A program made the translations under genes and the position numbers. From Candidatus Poribacteria bacterium (GTDB lineage: Bacteria; Poribacteria; WGA-4E; WGA-3G): a stretch of DNA of 64,000 nt. The notes under the pieces are model-generated. The model saw only the letters and a program-made list of their open reading frames with translations, searched no databases and was not told the origin of the DNA. Within the stretch, counting starts at the first letter, position 1. Every line of letters begins with the position of its first letter. Below are positions 47,741 to 55,229 of the stretch, piece by piece. The DNA lies in NCBI GenBank assembly GCA_022394755.1, contig JAGFCA010000060.1:38619-102618 (forward strand), in the 5' to 3' direction.

Positions 47741-47841
47741 AATTAATTCCTCGTAGTTTCTTCATATATTGATATATTTGTATATAGTTTACCATATCTA
47801 TATATAGGTGTCAGTATATTCAAGAAAATGTAATCCTATAA

Positions 47842-47870
47842 TTGACATTAGCCAAAGTCTTTGTAATAAT
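47842..47870 (+). promoter_or_regulatory. Possible promoter of the decayed glycohydrolase
   Basis: TTGACA (47842-47847), a 17-base spacer and AATAAT (47865-47870), about 44 bases before the old start codon. The -10 box is weak. Confidence 0.4.
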
Positions 47871-47913
47871 AAAGTTGGATAATATAATATATAATCGTAA
47901 ATATGGAGAGGGC

Positions 47914-48487
47914 ATGTTAGGTGTAATAATTGGCGACATCGTTGGTTCGATTTACGAGCATTACTAAAGAAAAACAAAAGATTTTCAATTATTCTGTGAT
48001 AATAACAATTTACAGACGAGACTGAATGTACTATTGCAGAATAGGAACGGATTTGTGATGCGTGTATCTCCTGCAGCATATCTAAATCAGGATAATTTAG
48101 AGAATGCATTAGCTTCTTCTGACAAGGTCACAGGAATAAAACATAATCACACAGAAGGGTTGAAAGGTGCACGTGCAACAACACATGCGCTCTGGTGAGC
48201 ATTGCATTAAGAAAATCCAATGCCATCCGAAATATCATTTCTACAAAGATGGATATGATTTAAATAAATCTGTTGATGAAATCCGTGCCAATTACTTTTT
48301 TGAGGGAACCTGTCAAGGTTCAGTCCCAAACCATTACTTATGCTTGGAATCAAATTATTATGAAGATGCATTTAGAAATGCAGTTTCTCTTTTGGGGGGT
48401 GATTCTGACACACTTGCAGCAATAGCAGAAGCATTACCTGGTATTCCTGATGAATTAATTGGTATAGTAAAAGCAACTATAATTTAG
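47914..48487 (+). pseudogene. Decayed ADP-ribosylglycohydrolase
   Basis: The intact N-terminus MLGVIIGDIVGSIYEHY, after ribosome site GGAGAG, stops at once. Pieces in shifted frames then read QFTDET, GFVMRVSPAAYLN, HNHTEGLKGARATTHA, and finally ESNYYEDAFRNAVSLLGGDS and DTLAAIAEALPGIPDELI. These are in the order of DraG-type ADP-ribosylglycohydrolases, including metal-binding (F)TDDT- and GGDSDT-type motifs. At least two stop or frame changes and internal deletions make it non-functional. The family removes ADP-ribose from proteins or nucleic acids. It lies directly upstream of the Mrr gene. Confidence 0.8.
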
Positions 48488-48600
48488 AGCATTTAAATAT
48501 GTACGAAATCATAGAGAAGTTATATTAATACCTTTTGTTAATTTTAAGGAACGTGAATTAGAATTTTATATTTATCAATCATATATGTAAGGTGGTGATT

Positions 48601-49479
48601 ATGGGTACCATTAAAATGACTAATAGAACAGCGTTTAATCCAATAACAAAAGAACCCTATGAAATTGATATGCCTACTACTGAGTTAGTACGAGAATCTA
48701 TTCTTAAGTTGGATTTTCCTATTGAAGGATTAAGAATAGTTGAGGTAACAGATTTATTAGTAGATAAATTTCAACTTACTGAAAAACAGAAAAATGCAGT
48801 TTATAAAGCCGGGAATAGATTCTTAGAACTTTTCCGGTATAGATTAGTTGATCAAATTATGCGTGATCTATGTAAGAAAGGTAAGTTAATTCAACCTGGT
48901 GGGAAAAACACACCATATTTTCTTGCAAAAAATCCTTCTAATACACAGAAACACTTTATGCAACATAAACATTCTATAGAAGATATTTATCAAAAAGAAC
49001 GAGTAGAATTAGCTTCACAACTGTTAGAAGAAATTAAGAATAATGAACCATCATTCTTCGAGAAACTTGTAATTGACCTTCTTGTTAAAATGGGATATGG
49101 AGGTTCACGGGAGGATGCTGGAAAAGCAGTTGGTCGTAGTGGTGATGGTGGAATTGATGGTATTATAAAAGAAGATAGACTGGGTCTTGATGTAGTCTAC
49201 ATACAAGCAAAACGACAGGAACAAAACGTTGGTGAACCACCTATACGTGACTTTGTTGGGGCATTAGATGGTGAAGGTGCACAAAAAGGTATCTTCATCA
49301 CTACTTCTTCATTCTCTGATAAAGCCAGTCGGTTTGCAGAAAGAAGTTCCAAAACATTAGTCCTTATTGATGGACAACAACTTGCACAATATATGATAGA
49401 ACATAATGTAGGTGTCTTCATTACAAAAACCTATGAAATAAAACGTGTAGATTCAGATTATTTTAGTAATGAAGAATAA
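48601..49479 (+). CDS. Mrr-type restriction endonuclease
   Basis: 292 residues from ATG 48601, with AGGTGG 6 bases upstream; GTG 48592 is an alternative. The N-terminal ~95 residues form a winged-helix Mrr_N-type domain. The C-terminal PD-(D/E)xK catalytic domain has SFFEKLVIDLLVKMGYGG (about 150), the acidic residue in RSGDGGIDGII (about 181), QAKR (about 200) as the Q-x-K motif, and KGIFITTSSFSDKA. Mrr enzymes cut methylated foreign DNA and need no cognate methylase. A bidirectional terminator follows at once. A broken relative lies at 52781. Confidence 0.88.
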   Translation: MGTIKMTNRTAFNPITKEPYEIDMPTTELVRESILKLDFPIEGLRIVEVTDLLVDKFQLTEKQKNAVYKAGNRFLELFRYRLVDQIMRDLCKKGKLIQPGGKNTPYFLAKNPSNTQKHFMQHKHSIEDIYQKERVELASQLLEEIKNNEPSFFEKLVIDLLVKMGYGGSREDAGKAVGRSGDGGIDGIIKEDRLGLDVVYIQAKRQEQNVGEPPIRDFVGALDGEGAQKGIFITTSSFSDKASRFAERSSKTLVLIDGQQLAQYMIEHNVGVFITKTYEIKRVDSDYFSNEE

Positions 49480-49514
49480 AAAATGCTCCTGTAGGTATCA
49501 ACAGGAGCATTTTT
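49479..49514. terminator. Bidirectional terminator, first copy
   Basis: AAAAATGCTCCTGT (49479-49492) pairs perfectly with 49501-49514, giving A and T runs on both sides. It overlaps the last base of the Mrr stop and ends 20 bases before the convergent LamG-A stop. Confidence 0.95.
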
Positions 49515-49534
49515 TCTATACAATAAAGATTAAC

Positions 49535-50305
49535 TTATTTTACTGATTTAAGGCTTCCCCATGTTGTAGAAATCTTATCCTTTGGATCCACTGGTGTAGC
49601 GTTTGCTCCTAAATCCATTAAGACTGCAATATCGTCTCCGCTAATAGCACGATTCCACAGACGTACCTCGTCAATCATACCAGCAAAAACGTTATTCGGT
49701 CTTTCACAATCCTGTGCAATACGTAATGGATCATCAACTGACTTCAATACGCCAGGAACAGCAGCTTCAGCAACTACCTCTGCATTTACATAGAGTTTAG
49801 CCATCTCACCGTCATTCGAAAAGGCGACATGGAGCCATTCATTGGTAGCAGGTAAATCAGCATTTATGTCTGCTCTTCCACCTTCAGTTTCAAAACGTAG
49901 TTTTAGAACCCCTTTTTCACTAAATAAGCCATATTGTCCTCTACCAGTACAGCCACCGTGGACAGATTTACCAACAATCTGACGTGTTCCATCCCATGTC
50001 TCAGCATTAACCCATGCCATAAAGGTACATTCATTTACATTGAGTGCATCAGTACTTTCTACGGTAACCCATGTTCCACTACCAGCACCACCAAATTTCA
50101 AAGCACCGCCAATTTTCCCATCTACCCATTCAGGTTTATCTATTATTCCATCATGACCGTTTCCACTTAAATCCTCGGCAACATCACCTGTCCCTTCATC
50201 AAAAGAGAAGTTTAGGACCATACCTGCTGAATAATCTGCAGATGAAAGCAAAGGGATTAACATCAGAAGTGATATTGTTAATGTTGAAATCATAACTCTG
50301 TTCAT
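49535..50305 (-). CDS. Secreted LamG-domain protein A with TTWG tail
   Basis: 256 residues. Signal peptide (ISTLTISLLMLIPLLSSA), a LamG domain over about 25-235 (MVLNFSFDEGTGDVAEDLSG, CTFMAWVNAETWDGTRQIVG, GMIDEVRLWNRAISGDDI) and the tail VDPKDKISTTWGSLKSVK. It is paralogous to LamG-B directly upstream; CTGRGQYGLFS and DPLRIAQDCERPNNVFAGM are nearly the same in both. A broken second copy lies at 53340-54096. ATG follows AAGGAG. Confidence 0.88.
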   Translation of the reverse strand: MNRVMISTLTISLLMLIPLLSSADYSAGMVLNFSFDEGTGDVAEDLSGNGHDGIIDKPEWVDGKIGGALKFGGAGSGTWVTVESTDALNVNECTFMAWVNAETWDGTRQIVGKSVHGGCTGRGQYGLFSEKGVLKLRFETEGGRADINADLPATNEWLHVAFSNDGEMAKLYVNAEVVAEAAVPGVLKSVDDPLRIAQDCERPNNVFAGMIDEVRLWNRAISGDDIAVLMDLGANATPVDPKDKISTTWGSLKSVK

Positions 50306-50382
50306 TATTAATTCTCCTTATATTGATAGTTACGAAAAATTATAATTACATATACCAAAATTGTAGAAGTAGAAATAAATTA

Positions 50383-51216
50383 TTAAAAGTGTTTAAGTTG
50401 TGCCCAAGTAGTTGAGATCTTAGCTGAGGGTGATACTGAAAGTGCCTGTTTAACACCTTGATCCATATAAGTACTTATTTCCTGCTCAGTTAGTGCTCGG
50501 TTCCATAAACGCACTTCATCAATCATCCCCGCAAATACATTGTTATGTCGGTCACAATCTTGTGCTATTCGTAATGGATCCTCGTTTGGTTTTAGTTTAC
50601 CTGGTATATTTCCTGCTTTTGCTTCTTTTCCATCTATATAGATAATCCCGTTGGATCCATCGTTAGTAAATGCTACATGAATCCATTTTTCAGTATCTGG
50701 TAAATCCATAACGATGTCTGATCTTCCACCTTCAGACTCAAACCTGAGTTTAAATGTACCACCTTCACTAAACAGACCGTATTGTCCTCTACCAGTACAC
50801 CCACCGTGGACAGACTTTCCAACAATTTGACGTGTAGCATTCCAGTGTTCAGCAAAAACCCAAGCCATAAAGGTACATGTGTCTACATTTAACGCCTCAG
50901 TATTTTCGACGGTTACCCATGTGCCACTTCCAGCACCACCAAAATTTAAGGCTTTATTAAATTTCCCATCTACCCATTCAGGTTTATCTATTTTTCCATC
51001 ATGACCATTCCCACTCAGATCTTCGGCAACATCACCATCACCTTTATCGTATGAGTGATATAAAATTAATCCGTCAGTAAATTCAGCTATTACAGTACCC
51101 ACAACTGTAAATGTAAACATCACACATATTAATATCAATAACATTCTTTTAGTAACATGTTGATACAATCTGGAACAATTACTACCATTAATTTTAACTT
51201 CTATGACCGATTTCAC
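50383..51216 (-). CDS. Secreted LamG-domain protein B with TTWA tail
   Basis: 277 residues from GTG 51216, with GGGG 8 bases upstream. This start gives exactly the length of the paralogue at 54182. A long basic N-region precedes the signal segment (MLLILICVMFTFTVVGTVIA). The LamG domain covers about 50-255 (LILYHSYDKGDGDVAEDLSG, GMIDEVRLWNRALTEQEI). The tail VSPSAKISTTWAQLKHF has Ala where most others have Gly. It has a near-consensus promoter and probably also supplies LamG-A, which starts 77 bases downstream. Confidence 0.87.
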   Translation of the reverse strand: MKSVIEVKINGSNCSRLYQHVTKRMLLILICVMFTFTVVGTVIAEFTDGLILYHSYDKGDGDVAEDLSGNGHDGKIDKPEWVDGKFNKALNFGGAGSGTWVTVENTEALNVDTCTFMAWVFAEHWNATRQIVGKSVHGGCTGRGQYGLFSEGGTFKLRFESEGGRSDIVMDLPDTEKWIHVAFTNDGSNGIIYIDGKEAKAGNIPGKLKPNEDPLRIAQDCDRHNNVFAGMIDEVRLWNRALTEQEISTYMDQGVKQALSVSPSAKISTTWAQLKHF

Positions 51217-51248
51217 GATTGATTCCCCCCTTTTATTTATGATAAACC

Positions 51249-51277
51249 ATTTTAACAATTAATATCTTTATTGTCAA
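51249..51277 (-). promoter_or_regulatory. Promoter for LamG protein B
   Basis: TTGACA (51277-51272), a 17-base spacer and TAAAAT (51254-51249) on the minus strand, 32 bases before the GTG start. The paralogue at 54182 has a promoter at nearly the same place. Confidence 0.75.
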
Positions 51278-51470
51278 TATATGGTTAATATGTGGGTATC
51301 TAAATTCTTTGGCATAAACATCGTATTTACCATGTGTATATTTTCTATATTACAGTTATTGGTTTTCAGTATACAGTTTACAGTAGTATTAAATCTAAAC
51401 TATTAGATTATTAAAATGATTTTATCGTTTTTCCAACTTAGTACATTTTATTAGATGTGTGAGAAAATGT

Positions 51471-51492
51471 TACACTTTTCCTACAAAGTGTA
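51471..51492. repeat. Hairpin repeat, copy 1
   Basis: TACACTTT (51471-51478) pairs perfectly with AAAGTGTA (51485-51492) across TCCTAC. The same hairpin with conserved flanks is at 62987-63008. Confidence 0.8.
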
Positions 51493-52060
51493 GGAATTTC
51501 CCTTGTTCTTTCACTGGCTTTCCTGTTAGTCCCTGTCTGGGTTTGTAACGAATTAAGCCTCTAATTCTAAAATTTGAAAAAAGTTACAATTTTGTAGTTT
51601 TCCTTGATGAGGGATTATTCTGTTTTACTATTATTCTCATAAAATAACATTTATCGACAGATTCACTCCTGAAAAATCAGATTATTTGATAAGATTATAA
51701 TAATCTTTATTTTACTACTATGTATTATAATATTCCTCTATATGTTATTGTATTTTTTATTTATTATTATGTCAATGTACATTTATCTGTATGGTGTTAG
51801 TTGCTTTGTCATTTATTTTCTTCAATTTATTCTTAGTATTATGTATGTTGTTATCTGAATCGCTGATAGTCGACTGCTATTGTTCCCTATGTCAGAATCT
51901 CGGATTTCACTGAGGAGAAGGTTTTGATTAGGAATGGTTTTCTTTTCTGAATCGTGGATGATACAGGATTACGAAGAGATGTTGTCTTGCTACATTTATT
52001 GTTTGATCCCCGAATCTGAATAGGAGTTCACACATTTCACCCCTCAAATCAAGAATCAGG

Positions 52061-52120
52061 AATCAACGGTATGAATGCAGTAGGGCATTCCCCGGGTATG
52101 AATGCCTTAGACATTCATAC
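52061..52120. repeat. Dispersed palindromic element, copy c
   Basis: AATCAACGGTATGAATGC followed by GGCATTCCCCGGGTATGAAT and GCC. It can form GAATGC/GCATTC (52073-52078 with 52085-52090), GGCATTC/GAATGCC (52084-52090 with 52100-52106) or GTATGAATG/CATTCATAC (52096-52104 with 52112-52120); these exclude each other. Related to the copies at 5681 and 5731. Confidence 0.75.
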
Positions 52121-52440
52121 ATGAGGATACCCATTATATTATCATATTATCCAAAAATCTTTTTTGGAATTAGATTCTCGTGAGTAAAATGTCGTAAATG
52201 CCATAACACTTTGAAATTTGGTTGTATCTTCTCTGAAATTTCCTAAACTATAGTAGATATAAAAAACACTGTTGTAAAGTGCCAAAAACTATCTACACCC
52301 TTTATATGTGGATATGTAAATTCTATGTCAGAAATTTAAACCATTCTTTATGTACGGATACAATAATTATCTTAATAGTTGTTAGTTGTTAGTTGTTAGA
52401 TCTCGGATTGGCTTTCTGGTAAAAACTGTGTAACCTGTGA

Positions 52441-52570
52441 AGTTGTTAATATGTTTCGTTTTTAAATGATGACACTTTCACGCAAACCTGCATGAAGCAA
52501 TTTATAAACCCTTATTCTATTAGGGTTTATAATTTTAACTGCCTTAATTCTTCGTGAATCACGTATGTTA
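52441..52570. repeat. 130-base structured repeat, copy 1
   Basis: Starts AGTTGTTAATAT and ends near TTCGTGAATCACGTATGTTA. It contains an 11-bp perfect hairpin (TTATAAACCCT at 52502-52512 with 52522-52532) and outer arms resembling TTCACGAAG/CTTCGTGAA. A second copy is at 62746-62876. No open frame; it looks like a MITE or a structured RNA. Confidence 0.75.
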
Positions 52571-52780
52571 TATTAATTCTAACTTAAGAGTCTGAGTATG
52601 TTTTTTAGGTCTTAATATGATTATAATTGCATTAGATAATTACGAGTTGTGCTAAATAACTTTCAATAACCAATAGTTTCACATGAACAACAATTCTTAT
52701 GTATACCATTCAGTAATTTAGATCCTCTTTTGTACCGGGGAATGTCAAATGGCTCTACAACCAATATTTAATCTGCAGAG

Positions 52781-53285
52781 TCCATTGTAGATATTTACAA
52801 GAATTTGCAAAATGAGTTAGCTAAAGATTTGTTAGAGGAAATAAAACATAATTCACCTATATTTTTTAAACAATTAGTAATTGACCAATTAGTTAAAATG
52901 GGGTATGAAGGTTCACGGGAAGATGCTGGAAGGCAGTAGGTGGAATTAATGATGGTGGTATTGATGGAATTATAAACGAGGGCAGACTCGGACTTGATAA
53001 GGTATATATTCAACAAAACAATAAGAAGGAAATGTAAGTCGACCAGAAATTCAAAAGTTTACCGGAGCATTACAGGGACAACGTGTAAGGAAAGGTATTT
53101 TCATTATATCTTCAGAATTCACTAAGAGCTGTAGAGAATATGTTGAGACTATTGATTCTAAAATTGTATTAATTGATGAACAACAACTTGCTCAATATAT
53201 GATAGAATTTAATCTTGGTGTCTCTATTGTAGATTCCTATAAAATTAAACGTGTAGATTCAAATTATTTTAGTAATGAAGAATAA
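52781..53285 (+). pseudogene. Broken Mrr-type endonuclease
   Basis: Corresponds to the catalytic half of the Mrr gene at 48601; the N-terminal DNA-binding domain is absent. Readable pieces: SIVDIYKNLQNELAKDLLEE, KQLVIDQLVKMGYEGSRED, then a 2-base deletion and stop near 52937, NDGGIDGIINEGRLGLDKVY, stop at 53035, and finally RPEIQKFTGALQGQRVRKGI and LAQYMIEFNLGVSIVDSY. The Q-x-K catalytic lysine is also lost (IQQNNKK). The body differs clearly from the intact gene, yet the last ~50 bases are almost identical. Confidence 0.82.
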
Positions 53286-53320
53286 AAAATGCTCCTATAT
53301 TTATAACAGGAGCATTTTTT
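53284..53320. terminator. Bidirectional terminator, second copy
   Basis: AAAAAATGCTCCT (53284-53296) pairs with 53308-53320. It lies in the same place relative to the broken Mrr and LamG-A genes as the terminator at 49479. Confidence 0.9.
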
Positions 53321-53339
53321 CTATACAATAAAGATTAAC

Positions 53340-54096
53340 TTATTTTACTGATTTAAGACTTCCCCATGTTGTAGAAATCTTATCTTTAGGATCAACTGGC
53401 GTCGCGTTTGTTCCTAAATCCATTAACACAGCAATATCATCTCCGCTTATAGCACGATTCCACAGACGTACCTCGTCGATCATACCAGCAAAAACGTTAT
53501 TCGGTTTTCACAATCCTGTGCAATACACAATGGATCATCAACTGATTTCAATACGCCAGAAACAGCATCTTCAGCAACTATCTCAGCATTCACATATAGT
53601 TTAGCCATCTCACCGTCATTCGAAAAGGCGACATGGAGGCATTCATTGGTAGCAGGTAAATCAGCATCTATGTCTGCTCTTCCACCTTCAGTTTCAAAAC
53701 GTAGTTTTAGAACCCCTTTTGCACTAAATAAACCATATTGTCGTCTACCAGTACACCCACCGTGGATAGATTTACCAACAATCTGACGTGTTCCATCCCA
53801 TGTCTCAGCATTAACCCATGCCATAAAGGTACATTCATTTACATTGAGTGCATCAGTACTATCTACGGTAACCCAAGTTCCACTACCAGCACCACCAAAT
53901 TTCAAAGCACCGCCAATTTTCCCATCTACCCATTCAGGTTTATCTATTTTTCAATCATGACCGTTTCCACTTAAATCCTCAACAACATCACCTGTCCCTT
54001 CATCAAAGAGAAGTTTAGTACCATACCTGCTGAATAATCTGCAGATGAAAGCGAAGGGAGTAACATAAGAAGTGATATTGTGAATGCTAAAATCAT
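53340..54096 (-). pseudogene. Broken second copy of LamG protein A
   Basis: Near-identical to the gene at 49535 but interrupted. One base is lost near 53505 (end of the CERPNN region), a substitution or shift occurs near 53951, one A is missing near 54006, and the original ATG is now ATT. The central part is still open for 141 codons (53480-53905) and the tail still reads ISTTWGSLKSVK. It is therefore a recent pseudogene. It lies between the broken Mrr gene and intact LamG-B'. Confidence 0.88.
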
Positions 54097-54181
54097 AACT
54101 ATATTAATTTTTAGTTTTTTTTATTTTTTGTTACGAAAATATATTTATTATAGTAAAAATCATAGAAGTTGAGAAATATTA

Positions 54182-55015
54182 TTAAAAATGTTTAAGCTGT
54201 GCCCAAGTAGTTGAGATCTTACCTGAAGGTGATACTGAAAGCGCTTGCTTAGCCCCTTGGTCCATATAAGTACTTATTTCCTGTTCAGTTAGTACTCGGT
54301 TCCATAAACGTACTTCATCAATCATCCCTTCAAATACATTGTCAGGTCGGTCACAATCTTGTGCTATTCGTAATGGATCCTCGTTTGGTTTTAATTTACC
54401 TGAAACATTCCCTGCCATAGCTTCTTTTCCATCAATATAGATAATCCCGTTGCTACCATCATTAGTAAATGCAACATGAATCCATTTTTCACTATCTGGT
54501 AAATCCATAACGATGTCTGATCTACCACCTACAGTCTCAAACCTGAGTTTAAATGTATCACCTTGACTATACAGACCGTATTGTCCTCTGCCACTACATC
54601 CACCGTGGACAGACTTTCCAATAATCTGCCGTGTAGCATGCCAGTGTTCAGCAAAAACCCAAGCCATAAAGGTACATGTATCTACATTTAACTTCTCAGT
54701 ATTTTCGATGGTTACCCATGTACCACTTCCAGCACCACCAAAATTTAAGGCTTTATTGAATTTCCCGTTTACCCATTTAGGAATATCTATTTTTCCATCA
54801 TGACCGTTACCGCTCAAATCTTCTGCAACATTGCCATGACCTTTATCGTAAGAGTGATATAATATTAATCCCTCAGTAAATTCAGCTATTACAGTCCCCG
54901 CAACTGTAAAAGTAAACATTACACATATTAATATCAATAACATTTTTTTAGTAACATGTTGATACAATGTGGAACAATTACTAACATTAATTCCAAATTC
55001 TTTTACCGATTTCAC
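54182..55015 (-). CDS. Secreted LamG-domain protein B', intact paralogue
   Basis: 277 residues, same length and layout as LamG-B at 50383: basic N-region, signal segment (MLLILICVMFTFTVAGTVIA), LamG domain (LILYHSYDKGHGNVAEDLSG, GMIDEVRLWNRVLTEQEIST) and tail VSPSGKISTTWAQLKHF. GTG start with AGGAGG 9 bases upstream and a consensus promoter. It is the only gene of the second unit that remains intact, which suggests selection on it. Confidence 0.88.
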   Translation of the reverse strand: MKSVKEFGINVSNCSTLYQHVTKKMLLILICVMFTFTVAGTVIAEFTEGLILYHSYDKGHGNVAEDLSGNGHDGKIDIPKWVNGKFNKALNFGGAGSGTWVTIENTEKLNVDTCTFMAWVFAEHWHATRQIIGKSVHGGCSGRGQYGLYSQGDTFKLRFETVGGRSDIVMDLPDSEKWIHVAFTNDGSNGIIYIDGKEAMAGNVSGKLKPNEDPLRIAQDCDRPDNVFEGMIDEVRLWNRVLTEQEISTYMDQGAKQALSVSPSGKISTTWAQLKHF

Positions 55016-55048
55016 TAATGATTTCCTCCTTTTATTTAAGATATCTCA

Positions 55049-55077
55049 TTATATCAATTAACATTTTTATTGTCAAA
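55049..55077 (-). promoter_or_regulatory. Consensus promoter for LamG protein B'
   Basis: TTGACA (55077-55072), a 17-base spacer and TATAAT (55054-55049) on the minus strand: full matches in both boxes, 33 bases before the GTG start. Confidence 0.82.
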
Positions 55078-55229
55078 AATGATATTTTATAGTCAATAAG
55101 GATGTACATAAACGGAGAGCAGCACCTATCGGGTCTATATGTGTAGAATTTATAGGAATGAAGTACACATCGCAATTATCATAGCGACATATTCTTACTT
55201 AATCACAAATCAGGCTTGTTTTGTTTAAA

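Larger units (their letters stand above)
51217..52780. other. Repeat-rich gene-free stretch
   Basis: About 1.5 kb between the two duplicated units with no acceptable gene. It contains the LamG-B promoter (51249-51277), an 8-bp hairpin repeat (51471-51492), GAATC-rich sequence at about 51850-52020, a palindromic element (52061-52120), an ACTGTTGTAAAGTG element (52253-52290), three TTAGTTG units near 52376-52399 and a 130-base structured repeat (52441-52570). Confidence 0.7.

Noticed and set aside
47798..48109. 103-codon minus-strand open frame opposite the glycohydrolase remains
   Set aside because: It is antisense to the ADP-ribosylglycohydrolase pseudogene, whose family motifs read clearly on the plus strand.
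51850..52020. GAATC/GATTA-rich stretch resembling bacterial GATTAC-type intergenic repeats
   Set aside because: The units are irregular and I cannot define a repeat boundary or a second copy in the window.
52376..52399. Three TTAGTTG-like units, considered as a CRISPR or satellite seed
   Set aside because: The units are 7 bases long with no spacers; this is simple slippage. No CRISPR-like regular repeat-spacer pattern exists anywhere in the window.
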